A stretch of 64,000 nt of DNA from Cochliopodium minus (GCA_024220525.1 JAMYWO010000034.1:1-64000); one strand, 5' to 3'; shown: positions 35,156 through 47,948, numbered from the stretch's first letter. Notes: generated by a model not told the origin, from the sequence alone. Made by a program: numbers and translations.

Positions 35156-35470
35156 TTAATCAAATTCCTCATTATCTTCCTCAAAATCATCATCCCCAGC
35201 CTTTTCATCTTGCTTCTTCTCATACTCTTCTCTTTCTCTCAAATATCTTTCTTTATCTTCAGTAGCGAGCTCGATGAATGGCTTCTTTTCCTCTTCATCC
35301 AGCTGCTTCCATTGTTCGCCTAATTTTTTTGAAATTTCCCCAAATTTGAGATTGGGTTCTATTTCTTTTATTCTATCTCTATTCTTGCTACAAAAGAACA
35401 TATATGCACTCAAAGATCTTTTTGGTGCATTTGGATCTTTTTTGATGGTTTTCTTAATTCTCTTTGGCAT
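35156..35470 (-). CDS. HMG-box protein, Nhp6/HMGB type
   Basis: Single exon, 104 residues. A basic lead (MPKRIKKTIKKDPNAPKRS) runs into one HMG box: LSAYMFFCSKNRDRIKE, LKFGEISKKLGEQWKQLDEE, KPFIELATEDKERYLRE, with the Phe, Trp and Lys core residues. A short acidic tail (DDDFEEDNEEFD) follows. Layout equals yeast Nhp6 plus the acidic tail of HMGB. It bends DNA non-specifically and assists nucleosome remodelling and transcription. Intronless, as often for abundant chromatin proteins. Confidence 0.95.
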   Translation of the reverse strand: MPKRIKKTIKKDPNAPKRSLSAYMFFCSKNRDRIKEIEPNLKFGEISKKLGEQWKQLDEEEKKPFIELATEDKERYLREREEYEKKQDEKAGDDDFEEDNEEFD

Positions 35471-35629
35471 TTTTTTTTTTTTTTATCAATTGAAAATCTA
35501 ATCTTCCTAATGATATATGATAACATCAAATTCAATAGAAATCGAATTGATCAATCGTAAAGAGATATTGGAGTTTATTAAAAAGATTTAATTTTATTTA
35601 AAATCCAAATTCCAAAAACAATTGAGGAA

Positions 35630-37455
35630 TTAGAATCCTCTAATAGATCTTACAATGGCAGATTGCAACTCCTCTTGGCAAGAAGATTGCATCTTTTGGA
35701 TCAAAAATGCCATAGTCTTCTCAAATTGATCGATATATTCAGAAATTTGTTGTTCATCAGTAGCCCAACGGACATATTCGTCTTCAGTCACTTTACCATC
35801 ACCATCTACGTCTGCAAACTTCATGCATAGATCAACACTTACATTTACAATTTCAGGTGAGAAATAAAGTTTTTCCACAACCAAATCTCTGATTTCATCT
35901 TGCTTGGATCCATAAATGCCAGCCTAGGATGAAAATAAAATTAAAAATTAAAGAGGAACTTTTAAAAGAAGAGGGAAAAGAAAATTACGCGTGATAAATC
36001 TGAACGGAGACCTTCAAACAAAAGTTCATAATGAGCTCTCATCGCATGTGATCTTCAATTAAAAAAAAGAAATCAACAAAGTTATAATTTTGAAATTTCT
36101 CTTTTTATTTTTACCTGAATTTTGCCAATCTTGTTAATTCTTGTCTATCAAGATAACCACTCTTATCTGTATCCATAATTTTGAATTGGAATCTTGCTTT
36201 TTCAGCTTTATCAGTAGCACAAATAGAATTCAATCCGATAATCAATTCGGTAAAGCTTATTGAACTAAAATGATGGTTAAATAATGAAAAATGAGGAAAT
36301 TATTGGGAATTTCTTTGATTATTTAAAATATACTAACCTACTCTTATCAGTATCCAATGCTTTCCAGATTGTATCGACGATATATTGTTGCATTTTAGGA
36401 TCTTTGTTGACGTTATTTTTGAATTGTTGATCTTTAACTTCGTACAAATTATTTCTTCCTAAAATCAAATAATTAAAGTAAAATATAAAATGAATAAAAG
36501 TCAAATGTTGAGTATTAAATGATTGATAATTACCAGAGACATCTGTTTGTCTCATTAATAATTCGATCCATGTTTTTCCATTGTTCATGGAGGAGACAAG
36601 GATCTTCTTCAATTGTTCAGAATTGGTGAGATCTTGGCCATATCCTTCCTTCTTGAAAGATTCCCAAAGAGATTTGACATCATTTTCTCTGAGTGAGGAA
36701 GAAGATAAAAGTTCTTTCACCTCATTCTCATCTAGTGATGCCTTTTCCAAATATCTCACTTCAATCAAAACTTTACCTTTCACTTTCTTATCTTTCTTCT
36801 CTTTTCCAACACGAGGTTTGAGATCAAACCATTCATCTACAATCCCTTTGACCACAGTTGAACCAGGAATGATAATTTGACCCATATAATCATCACTTCC
36901 AACCAAATCTACAAGAAATATGGAAAAGATAATGTAAATATTCAATTTTGTTAAAGATTTTTGGTTAATGTCTTTTAAAAAAAGTGTTTTTACCTTTATC
37001 ATACATATCTATTACAATTGCTTTTGAATCTTCTATAATTTCTCCTTTCTTTTTATCAGTTATATGGAAGAATTCTGCACCATGATACCATACTGGATTT
37101 AAACTATATATTGGTGATGGAAAATTATATTTCAATTATAAATTATATGAAAGAAATTTACGTTTTAGGTCTAATTACAGTTTTATATTTTTCATTTGAT
37201 CCGAGTACGGTGATGATACAATATGGATCCTTTATGAGAGGAAGATTAAAAGTAAATATAAAAGTAAATAGTCATATAATGAGATTTTTATTTAGAATTA
37301 TTACACTGAGTCCATTGCTTATTTTGAGTAAAAAATGAATTGAGAAAAAAATCGTTATTAAAGAATTTTTTCTGTTTTAAAATTTACAGATCCATGGCTG
37401 CCAAATTCTCTCCCTTTTTGATCTGTATTTTAATATGTGGTTTATTGAAATGCAT
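35630..37455 (-). CDS. C2 and EF-hand calcium-binding protein
   Basis: About nine exons, probable start ATG at 37455 (MHFNKPHIKIQIKKGENLAA). A C2 domain at about 1-120: NLAAMDL-KDPYCIITVLG, SLNPVWYHGAEF, DLVGSDDYMGQIIIP; Asp pairs in DPY and VGSDDYMG are calcium ligands. A helical linker is followed by three EF-hand loops: DTDKSSSISFTE, DTDKSGYLDRQE and DVDGDGKVTEDE, all with the correct 1-3-5-12 ligands. It is likely a soluble sensor that moves to membranes with calcium. An upstream in-frame ATG at 37569 is possible but would need to read through a T-rich tract. Domain calls are firm; start and middle exon edges are moderate. Confidence 0.85.
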
Positions 37456-37944
37456 TTCTCTTCTTTGTACAATCAAAAAACAATTTTTTTTTTTTTTTTT
37501 AATTATTCCAGAAAGCACTAAAAAGAATTCGATAATGTTTTGAGTATTGCTATAACCTGGTATTTCCAATATATTTGATAATTTACTTTATATAAACATA
37601 AATTAAATTGCATCCAAATTTAAAAAAGCTTGCTCATTTAATAGAGCTATCAAAAGATTTGAATCTTTCCAAACTTTAATTGGATCATCTTTTAACAAAT
37701 ATTTCACTTTAAAATGTAAACATGGAAAATATTATATTTTTAAAATTTCATGAAATTTGAATAATAAAACTTTTGATTGAAGAATAATTGGTATACTAGA
37801 TTTGATAATCCTTAATTGAATTTGAGAAATCAATACTTTTTCTTTTGTCCCATAAATTTTTCTAATTTCTTTCAAAATTAAATTAAAATATTGAGCTCAT
37901 TTTTTTGATTGTTTATTTGGTCAAGAAAAAGAACAAGGAAGATA
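37456..37944. other. Divergent intergenic region with a coding-like relic
   Basis: Lies between the starts of the C2/EF-hand gene (-) and the RCC1-RasGEF gene (+), so it should hold two promoters. Part of the minus strand (37603-37893) still reads like protein and is listed separately. Confidence 0.5.
37603..37893 (-). pseudogene. Possible relic or unrecognised short exon pair
   Basis: On the minus strand two open segments have protein-like composition: one reads LKEIRKIYGTKEKVLISQIQ and continues for about 25 residues, the other reads KYLLKDDPIKVWKDSNLLIA to a TAA at 37603-37605. No start codon lies in frame, and the 15-nt space between them cannot be a normal intron. It may be the 3' remains of a host gene displaced by the RCC1-RasGEF gene, or chance. 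Family not recognised. Confidence 0.22.
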
Positions 37945-40900
37945 ATGATTGACAATGATATAAACAAGAATATTGAAAAATCTGAAGATAATTCTAATAT
38001 CTCCAATAAAATTCCATCAGGAGATACTTATTTCTATGAAGGTGGAAAATTTACTTATACTAATCCAGCATTGAATGTAATAGCACTTCAACAAGTAAAA
38101 ACAATAGCATGTGGGAGATCACATTACATATTCAAATCAAGTATGAAACAAATATTACATTTATAACCTTATATTCTCAATAATTTGAATTTATATGTCA
38201 GATATTTCAAAAATATATGGTGCAGGATCAGGAGATAAAGGTAAAAAAACTAAAGATTCTTTCAAAAAAAAAAAACTAACTTCTCATTCACAATAATATT
38301 ATTACAAAAGGTCAATTAGGATTAGGAAAGGAAATCACATCAACTGATTCACCAATATTGATAAACGAATTGAAAGGTATACACAAAAATTATAAAAATA
38401 TATATAAAAAATAAATATTTATTTCCTTTTCTTAAATCAAATTTATTTTGATCTCAAAAAATCAATATAAAATTTTTGAATAATTGAAAATATTGAAAAT
38501 TTTTTGAAATAAAAAAATGAAATTTAATAAAAAGATCTTGCAATCACATCGATATCTGCTGGTGGAGATCAATCAGCATGTGTAACTGCACAAGGAAAGT
38601 TGTATAGATGGGGAATAAGAGGTAATTTCGAAGAATCAGTGTGGATCCCATCAGAAGAAATAGCATTGAAAGATAAATATAAATTTGTTGAAGTTCAATT
38701 AGGTGAAGAACATGCTTTGGCTCAATTAGATAATGGAAAATTGATAACATGGGGAGGAAATCAACATGGTGCACTTGGATCACCAAATGTTCCTTTGGGA
38801 TCATACAGAACGATTCCACATGAACTGTTTCAAAAGGAAGTGGTGATTTCTTTCTCCACAAATGCTTGGTCTAACGCTGCTATATTGAAAGGAGGGAAAA
38901 TATTTTATTGGGGGAAACATTGGTCACCAACTCCGAAACAAAAAGTGATAGATAAACCTCAAAAAATGCAATTGAATGTGAAAGCAGTCAGAGTAGCTGT
39001 TGGAGATGGTTTCGTAATTGCGATTGGCGAAGATGGAGAAATATACAGTGTCGGAGATGGAACAGGAGGTAGATTGGGTGTTGAACTTCCGGAAGCACAA
39101 GAGTTTGTCAAGATAACTGGTTTTCCTGGTGACGTCTCTCCTAAAGTAACTCCGAAAGAAGTAAAGAAGAACATTTTTGGTTTTAACAAACCAAAGACAA
39201 ACTCTCCTGTCGAGAGCAACAATACCGGAAATTGGAAATCTATTAGATCAGGTAAATCTTATTCTGTCGCTGTAAATAATAACAGTCAAATCTTTGTATG
39301 GGGTTCTACTCATACTTTGGAGAATGGAAAGAAACTTGAAACACAACAAAAAAAACCGGTGTTGCTTTCTCAATTACAGAAACTTGAAGTTGAAGATGTG
39401 ATAGTGGGTGATGAAGATCTCATTGTTATCATAGGTCTTGAGAGTTTGCCTTCTATTCAATTTTTGTCTTTTAACCCACCATTGGTGAAGTGTGGTACAT
39501 TTGAGGGACTTACGGAGTATTTGTTTCAGCCCAAAAGGCCAGAAGACTACGTTTTCACTTATTTACTTTGCTACGATCGCTTCACTAATGGATTGAAGCT
39601 TCTTGAACATCTCCAATCTCAGTTTGAAGAAACAAAGAACAATGGAAGTCAAGCTACACAATGGAGAATCTTGTTGGTGATCGAAAAGTGGCTCAAAACT
39701 AAAAACTCTGCTTACGATCCTTTTGAAGAAAGGGCAATGTGGCATGCAATGGAGAGTTTCATCAGATCTCTTTCTGGCCCCACTGCAACAATCAAGCCAA
39801 AGCTCCACAAGCTTTTGATCGAAGAAGTGAAAATTCCCGAAAACAAATTTCCTTCCCCTGTTTCTCCCGAGTCTCTTCTACAGAACATTTTCAATGGGGC
39901 ACCTAGATTGGTTGCAGAACAGCTCATGCTCATCGATCATTTTTTTTTCTCCAGCATCTTTCCCAGTGAACTTGTTGGACAAAGATGGTCCAAAGATAAG
40001 AAAGAGAAAGAAGCACCCAATGTTTTGACTCTAATATCAAGATTTAACACATACAGCAGTTGGTGTATTTCTACTATTATTGTGGGCGACAATAATAACG
40101 AAAGGAATGTAAAGTTGAACAAATGGGTGGAAATCATGAGTGAGTCGATGAAAATAAAGAGTTACAACGCTGCTCAATGGATTTTTTCGGCGATCGAATC
40201 TGTCTCGATCCACAAACTCTTGAAAAGTGATGTTCTTTCCTTCAAAGGGAAAAATGGCGAAATCATCAAAGAAGTCAATGACTTTTTGTTTTCTGGGAAC
40301 TCTGTGCTTCTCCGTAAAAGCATTCAAGAGTGTATCTCCAGTGGAACATCCACCGTTCCTTACTTGGGATCTTACTTGAAAGATCTCACCTTTTTGGAAG
40401 ATGGAATACCCAACAAACTTGAAAATGATCTTGTAAACTTTGACAAGTGGAACAAGGTCTCCTCTTTGATTGCTTCTGTTCTTAAAATGCAACAAACTGA
40501 ACCTCCTTTCGCCAAAAAAGAAAACATCTTCAATGATCTCTTTTACGTCAAGGCTGTTGACGAGAAGATTGTTGACATGATGGTAAAACAGATCTTAGAA
40601 GGAGGAAACATCGTTCGTCAATCTGTTTTGGGTGTGGACAATTCTTCACCAGTTTCCATTCCTATGAGAAATTCAGAATCTGTAAAATCAGATCTTACAA
40701 TAGAAGGTGATAAAGATCATTTTAAAATTTAAATTTAAATTTTTTTTTTTTTTTTTTTTTTTGAAGGATTTGCTTTGCAAGTTGAGAGTCAGTCCAAACA
40801 AGTTTTGAATAGAAAGAATATTTGGGCAGAGTGGAGTAAACTGTTGAAAGAAAACTTGAAGATTGTAGAAACCAAAACGAATGGATTCTTCGTTAACTAC

Positions 40901-41962
40901 AGAGAAGCATTTAACTGCACAAATGCGATCGAAGAGACATTGTATGGAGTAGTTACAAACTGGCCTATCAAAACGGAGCTTGCTCAGCTTGAAAAGTTGC
41001 TTGAAGTCAGTTTTGGAGAGACAATGACAACGGAGAACATAGCCAACTTGATCGAGATTTTGAAGGAGGTCAATTCTTTGACGGAGATGAGCAACGAGTC
41101 CAAACGTAAGATTTGCAAGTCTCTTTCTTATTTCAGGGACTTTTCTGATTTCAAGTTGGAGTCCAAATCTATTGACGGAAAACTCATCATTGATACTGAG
41201 GATCTAGAGTACAATATGATGAGTGTCACGAAGAGTCTTGACATGTATGAGAAGAGAGTTGACAACATCCATTACATTTTCAAGCAGCTCCAAAATGATC
41301 TTGACGAAGATGTTTTCAATGAGATCAAACAGTCTGTTTTTCAGAGAAAAGAGAAGATCGAGGAGGAGGTTTCTACTCTTGAGAAGGACAGAAATGAGGT
41401 TGTTAGTAAGAGACCTTCTGGCAAACAAAGCATTTTGGAGCTTGAAAACGAGCTTAAAAGTGTCAAACAACGTGAAGAAGAGTTGTTGAAGGAGCTTGAG
41501 AAAATCAAAAGTATGAAATCTAACATCCAACAGAAACTTAATCAAGCAAAGGGTGGTGTCAAAGGTGTTCTTACTACCATAGAAGAGAATTTGGAGAAAA
41601 AGAAAGTAGTTAGCAATCAAAACAATGATTCCATTTGGAGAATCGAAAAGTTTTCTCAGCAGTTAACTTCCCACAAAGAAAGATTTTCCAATTTTTTGAA
41701 GCCAAACTTTGCAAAGACTGTTCTTGAGAGTTGTGTCAAACTTTTGCTTTTGATAGAAGCGGAATTGAAGAACATTGTGGAGAAAGTTAACAATAACACT
41801 CAAGATGCCAACGTTTTAAAGAGAAAGTGGGACAATCTCCAAAAGAACAGCTCTTCTTTGTCTGTTGACTGTGTAAGTTTGATAGCCAATGAAGAGGAAA
41901 TTTTGAATCAGTTTTTAGAGTTGAAAGAAACAATCTCCAAAATGGAGTTTCCTTCTAAATGA
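37945..41962 (+). CDS. RCC1-RasGEF (CDC25 domain) protein with coiled-coil tail
   Basis: Five or six exons; start ATG 37945, main exon about 38538-40708, last exon 40767-41962. About five RCC1 blades (CGRSHYIFKSS, GAGSGDK-GQLGLGKEI, LITWGGNQHGALGS, YSVGDGTGGRLG) come first. A RasGEF N-terminal module follows (TFEGLTEYLFQPKRPEDYVF), then the catalytic CDC25 domain: APRLVAEQLMLIDHFFFSSI, ISRFNTYSSWCISTII, VPYLGSYLKDLTFLEDG and LVNFDKWNKVSSLI. The final 395 residues are helical with coiled coil (LENELKSVKQREEELLKELE). It should load GTP on a Ras protein. The junction GAAG|GATTT across the T-rich 58-nt intron is in phase, so the tail belongs to the same gene. Confidence 0.9.
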
Positions 41963-42072
41963 TCTGGATTCCTCCACTTTTTTTTTTTTGTATTATTCTT
42001 TTTCATCTTTCGTTTTTTTTGGAATTTTTTAATTATATAAATAAAAATATTAAAAATAAAAAGTTTCTTTAA

Positions 42073-45000
42073 TTAGAATTGATTCAAAATTTTGCAAGAT
42101 AAAAGAGACAAAGTTTTTGATGGATGAAAAGTTAAACATTCCAACAAGAAACTGAGATAATGAATAGGCAAGTAGTTAAACACAGTTTGTTTCTTTCCAT
42201 CTTCTTTCAAATCAAAGATGATTTCCAAACATTTCAAACAATTCAAAATGTTTATTGGAGAAGTAGAGAATCTTGAGTGATACACAACATAATCCAACTC
42301 ATCTTTCAATTCATTCCAATTAATTTGATCTTTGTTCAATTTAAAAGTGTATTTCCATTTACATTTTAATACATTTATCAAAGGCAAAGAAAAATCTTTC
42401 TTGTTCGAAAGTATCTTTTGGAGTGAAGAGTTTTTGGTGAAGATGATGCAAGGATGATTTTGATTATCTTTAATCTCTTTTTCGATCAACCCACAAAAAT
42501 TGGAACAAGTTATTACTCTCTTCATTGTTAACTCTTCATTATCTTCTCTTTCATAAACAAGGAGATTTTTGGAATAAAAATCGTTTTGGTTTTTATCTCT
42601 TGTTAGAGTATCTGTCAAAAATTTGAAGACGAGAGATTGTAGCTTGATTTTTTCTTCCAAAATCAAATCAGAAGTAAGCAAGAAGTTGCTGTATTTCCAA
42701 AGAAAATCTTCTAAAAAGTTCTTCCATTTGTCTGTATCATTATTTACAATGAAATCAACAAAAGTTTGTAGAAGAGGAATAGATTCAACCAAGATCTTTT
42801 CAACATCCAAAACAAAATTTTCTTCATTAATCTTATAGGTGGTTTGTGTGAAGAAAAATTCGAGGAGTAAGGGTAAAACTTTGTTGGATTTATCTTCAAT
42901 GGATATTTCAGTCAAACAGTTGATGAAGTATTTTTTATATTGAGTATTGGTGCAATAGAAACAGAAAAAATTTTCCAATTCTTTTCAAGAGCAATTTTCG
43001 TTTCAAAGTTTTTTTCAAAACTTTTTTTGAAGAAAGAATGTGCAAAATTATTGTGAGAACTGTCATAACAAGCCCTGTTAATCATCCATTCGACACTAAA
43101 AGAAGAAAAAGAGAGGAAAACAGATTGGTAGAGGAGAAGATCATTATTATGAAGTGAAGTGAAAATTATTTTTTCGATTATTTCGTGTTTTTCTTCAGAT
43201 TTATTAAGGATTGAAATGATAGTTTCGATTATGTCAATGTAAATTTGTGTTTCGATATTTTCTTTCTTTTCGAGCTTGTTGAGGAGTGTCTGGAGGATCT
43301 TTTTGTTTTTAACGCTCAAATCTTCTATTTTGAATTTTTTTGGTTTCATTTTGGTTTGCTCAAGAGCTGACATCTTCAAAAACAAAATAATTGTTTTTTC
43401 TAAAATCCTATTTGTTATTTCTTTTAATTTAATAAAAATTAATGTTAAAATAAAATCTATTTAAAAAAACAATTATACCTCTATTGTTAGACAAGATCGA
43501 TAAACAATTATCAATACTTGAAGGAAAAGATTGAAGTATTTTGGAGAAAATTTCAGTTGTCATCCATTCAAATGAATTTTCATTGACTTGGAGATCCAAG
43601 AAAGAAAGAGATTTAAAGTAGAAGAATTTCTGAGAAAGTCTACAAAGAGAAGAAATCAAGTTTTCATCTTCAAACTTATTTTTCACTTCGAAAAATAACT
43701 TTACAAACATATTTGAAGAAATTGGTTCTATCAATACTTCGTTGTCAAACAAAGATATTTCCAGTAAAATTTGCATGTAGAGATTGTAGATTAGTTTACA
43801 GTTGATATTCTTATATTTCGAAAGGAAGAAAGGAAGGTATTTCTTTTTGAAGAGGTTGGATGAAATTTCCCTTATTTTCTCTTCTTTATTTGAGACAGAA
43901 ACTTTTATCATAGTAAGATTTGCTCTTAAGAGGTTCTAAATAAAGTTTAAATGGAAAAAAATATTAAGTAAAGAATTTTTTTCAAAATTAAAATTTGGAA
44001 TTAAAAATAATAGAATATACATTAAAAATTAACAGACCTCATCTTTTTTGGGGAGAGTTTCTTTAAAGTTTTGGAAGAGGGAAAGGGAGGAGGTGATGAT
44101 GGAATTAAAAAGTTTTTCTAAAGTTCCTAGAAATTGATACGAAGAAATGTGATGGTGAATGTTCTTGAGGATAAGAGAGTAGATGATGAGAAAGTCTTGC
44201 ATTTGGTAAGTAAGCAAGTTATTTTGAGAAGCGGAGATACCTGAACTTTGTGATGAAAAATGAAGATAGTTTTGAGAGGAGTAAGAGGATGGTATAGTCT
44301 GAGTGTGCTGTGAGAGTTGGATCGAGGTTATGTTTGTTATTTTTTGGATGTTTTCTTGAAGAGAGTCCATAAAATAAATTATTTTTTCTTTATTGTCGTA
44401 GAATGATGGGAAGAGAGAAATATTGTGGAAGAAGACAAGTGTCTTGAAAAGGATTAGTTTGCATTGTTCTATTTTTTCGTAGAGAAAGGCATTTTCGTTG
44501 AATATTTGGAAGAACAAGTGTAAGGAGAAAGAAAAGTGTTTGTCGAATTGCTCTATTAACGAAAGGGACTCCATCAATTTGAGACATTCCATAGTGATGT
44601 TGAACTCTATTTCAGTGCTTTCGCTTGTCAAGTTTCTTTGAGAGTTTTCCAAGTTTTTGATTTTCTTTTGGTTCAAAATCTCAAAGATGAATTCACTCAT
44701 GTCTTTCTCTATGAGAAGAGCTGCATGTTGATGAGAGATTTTGGAGATATCCCAAAGGATGGTAAGACATTTAACGAGAATCTTGTTGTTTTTTGTCAAA
44801 AGAATCGATTTGAGTGCATCCAAGACCTGATTGACTGTCTCCCTTTTCTCAAGCACGATCTCAATATGTATTCTGGTGTTTATGATGATTGAGAGGGTTT
44901 TATTGTGTATTCTATCGTCATCTGTAGCCAAGATGGTGTGGAAGAGATATTGATTGAGGCTTGTCATTTCATTCATGTTGTTCATATCGTTCTTCCACAA

Positions 45001-45844
45001 TCTATTCTCAAAGATATCCTTAATCAATGCTTCCATCTTTTCTTCCATCTTTATCATTTTCGACACTATGCAAAGCAATTCGTGGATTAACTCTTCATTC
45101 TCTTTATTCTTCTCCATTTGCTTATTTTCTACCAATGATGAGCAGAATTGGATCATCTCCAAGAAGAATATGATCAAGCTTTTGTTGAAAATCAACATTG
45201 TGGTGAATATCTTGGTATTATCAACAAGATTTTTAATCATTCTTGTTATCATCAAGATATCCTTTTTATCTGATACTCTTATTGTAAGATTTATTTCATT
45301 TATAAACTTATCAATCACTTGCTCCTTCGCCTTATTCTTTTCATTCCTATCTATATCGAATCTCTTCAATATAGTTCTAATGATATTCTCTATCTCTATG
45401 GTTATTTCTTTATATTCAAAATACTTCAACAATGCTTCATTTTTTTTTTTTTTTTTTTTTAGAGAATACATTTTTTTAATGTATTCTTGTAAAAATTAAA
45501 ATAATTTGTTTTTTTTAATTACCTTTGAAAAGATTGATCAAAAATGGAGAAAAGAGAGAAGTATACTTTTTTGTTTGTAGAATCTTTGATTCAATCCAAT
45601 TTTTTTCATTTTGCAAAATCATATGGATTGATGTAAAAAAAGAAGAGGGTATATCTTTTGAAAAGTCCTCTTTTTGGCTTGATTTTATTTTTTGGGAAAG
45701 ATAGGTGATCTTGTTGGAAGATTGATTCTTGATTAGAATGTGATTGGCACATTCGATGCAAAAGATTCCATCATTTTTGAAGATTATCTTTTCATGTTTA
45801 TGTTCTTCATGGATTTTAGGGATGAAGATTTGATGTATATTCAT
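42073..45844 (-). CDS. Large helical (HEAT/ARM-like) protein of unknown function
   Basis: About five exons, roughly 1190 residues. It starts MNIHQIFIPKIHEEHKHEKI and continues with FKNDGIFCIECANHILIK, then long amphipathic helices resembling HEAT/ARM solenoids (IVSKMIKMEEKMEALIKDIF; ILVKCLTILWDISKISHQHA). A Ser/Gln-rich loop (SQHTQTIPSSYSSQNYLHFS) lies mid-protein. Introns were placed at about 45531-45494, 44032-43938 and 43478-43412, all in phase. Near 42982 the frame shifts by one base inside an A-run (GAAAAG on the coding strand); adding one A would join the two long frames, so a base-calling error is the simplest view. I do not recognise the family. Its start codon lies only 13 bp after the ketoacyl synthase stop. 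Confidence 0.65.
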
Positions 45845-45857
45845 TTTTTTTTTTTTT

Positions 45858-47817
45858 TTATTTTAATTTTGAAAAAACAAGAGAACAATTAGTTCCACCA
45901 AATCCAAAGGAATTAGAAAGAACCACCTCTACTTTTCTTTTAAAAGGTTTGTTCCTGGTGTAGTTCAAAACCATCTCGTCTTCTACTTCATCTAGATTGA
46001 TTGTAGGAGGAACTAAATCATTATGAATAGATAACACAGAATATACAGCTTGAAGGGCTCCACTAGCACCTAAAGTATGACCTAAAGAAAAATAATGATC
46101 AAACAAATGAATTTATGAAGACGATTAATTAAGAAAGGTAATAACAAATTTAAAAAATAGAAAACATTTTTACCTACGTTCCCTTTATTTGCTGTTACAT
46201 TAATGTTATTCGAGTGGTCACCAAATAAAGTAAAGATGGATTTATTTTCAACAGAATCTCCTGTAGGAGTAGAGGTAGCATGAGCATTTACAACACTTAC
46301 TTTTCTAAGGGGAATTTTTGCATTAGCAATGGCGTTTTTCATTGAATTGAAAGCACCCATCCCGTTGGGACTCGAAATGTGGAAAGCATCAGAAGAATAG
46401 CCATAACCTATCATCTCACAGTATATTTTTGCATTTCTTTTACGAGCATGTTCATAATTTTCGAGAATGAGTGTAGCAGCTCCTTCAGAAATTACAAATC
46501 CTGATCTTTTAAAAGTATTTTTTAATATAATGAACATATTTAAAGATTTTTTTTTAGTCCATAAAACTTTTTACCTTTGTTTGTCGAAAGGCCTTGATGA
46601 TTTTTCGGGAGTTTCATTAAAGTTTTTGGCGAGAGCTTTCATGTTGGAAAAACCAGAAACAGTCAATTGAGAAATGCAAGACTCTGTTCCACCTACCACC
46701 ATCACATCCGCATCTCCTGACTTGATCATTCTGTACCCGTCTGCAATAGAATGTGAACCTAAAAAAATAAGTTAATTTGTAATATAAATATAGAAATTAA
46801 TTTACCTGCTGTACAAGCGCTACCTTTATTTAAAAATATTTATTCATATTTAAAATTTATTTTATCATTTTTTTTAAAAGATTTGATTATTATTATTTTA
46901 CTAAAAGATGTAGAAGGTCCTTTTATTTTATGAATGATGGAAATCACACCAGATGCCATATTTACAAGTGATCTGGGGATAAAAAAAGGAGAGATTCTCT
47001 TGCTTCCTCTATCTTTCAAAATGTGAGAGTTTTCCTCTATTTCCGAAATTCCTCCTATACCAGAAGAAATGGAAATACCTGTTCTCATATAATCATTTTC
47101 ATTTGTTGGATTCCAATTTGCTTTTAAAAAAAATTATTAGTTTTTTATTTATTGTTTGATTAATTAAATTATTCACCATCTTCCAATGCCATTTTAGTTG
47201 ATGCACATGCATATTGTACAAATAAAGGTGATGATCTCATATGCTTTTTGTAATCTTGTTAATTATTTTTTTTTTTTTAATTTAAATTTATTTTCAAAGT
47301 TTACTTCTTTAGGAACGTAAAGATTTGAATCAAAGAGTTCTTCTGTTTTAAAATTGTAATTTTGCTTTTCGAATTCATTGATTTGGGATTCTATCGTTGG
47401 GACAAATCCTTTGTTTTTAAAAGAAATTATTTTCAATCATTTCTTTGTTGGATGAAATAATATAATATCCTAACAACTTTTAGTTTATATTTAGGATAAA
47501 TTGAACATATGGTTGTAAGTTTGATCCATTCTGAATAATAAACAAACATTTTTTTTTATACCTGCTATTTGTACATCTGATTCGAATCTTCTATGTTTAA
47601 CTATTCCACAATCTCCATTTATCAACCTATCAAAATATTCCAACGTTATTTACTCCTATATTTATTTTCTGTTTTTTAATTTCATTTACCTGTTCCAATT
47701 TACATTGAGTCCACATCCAAGAGGAGAAACTATTCCCATACCAGTAACCACAACCCTATTATTTGGAGAAGATGAGAAATTTCTTTTGATTATTTTTTTC
47801 TTGAAAATCTTTTTCAT
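45858..47817 (-). CDS. OXSM: Mitochondrial 3-oxoacyl-[acyl-carrier-protein] synthase (KAS II/FabF, OXSM)
   Basis: About nine exons, start 47817. The N-terminus MKKIFKKKIIKRNFSSS is basic and Ser-rich like a mitochondrial presequence, then NRVVVTGMGIVSPLG. Catalytic Cys is in SSACTAGSHSIADG, first His in NAHATSTPTGD and second His in NKGNVGHTLGASG; SNSFGFGGTNCSLVF closes the fold. Other family segments include ISISSGIGGISEIEEN and VVGGTES. The enzyme condenses malonyl-ACP with acyl-ACP in type II fatty-acid synthesis, which in mitochondria feeds lipoic acid production. The active-site Cys is encoded in an 18-nt exon at 46806-46823. The exon layout between 47130 and 47600 is approximate. Confidence 0.92.
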
Positions 47818-47948
47818 TTTTTTTTATTTAATGATTGATTGTTCAAAAGATTGATATTGTCAACTGATAAAGATTTTTTTCAAATACATTTAAAGACCAA
47901 TTGTGAATGTTTTCAACAAATTTGCATACAAGGAATAAAATAAAAAAA

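Noticed and set aside
42623-42838. Plus-strand frame opposite the large helical gene
   Set aside because: Antisense shadow of a long coding exon; no domain and no transcript signal.
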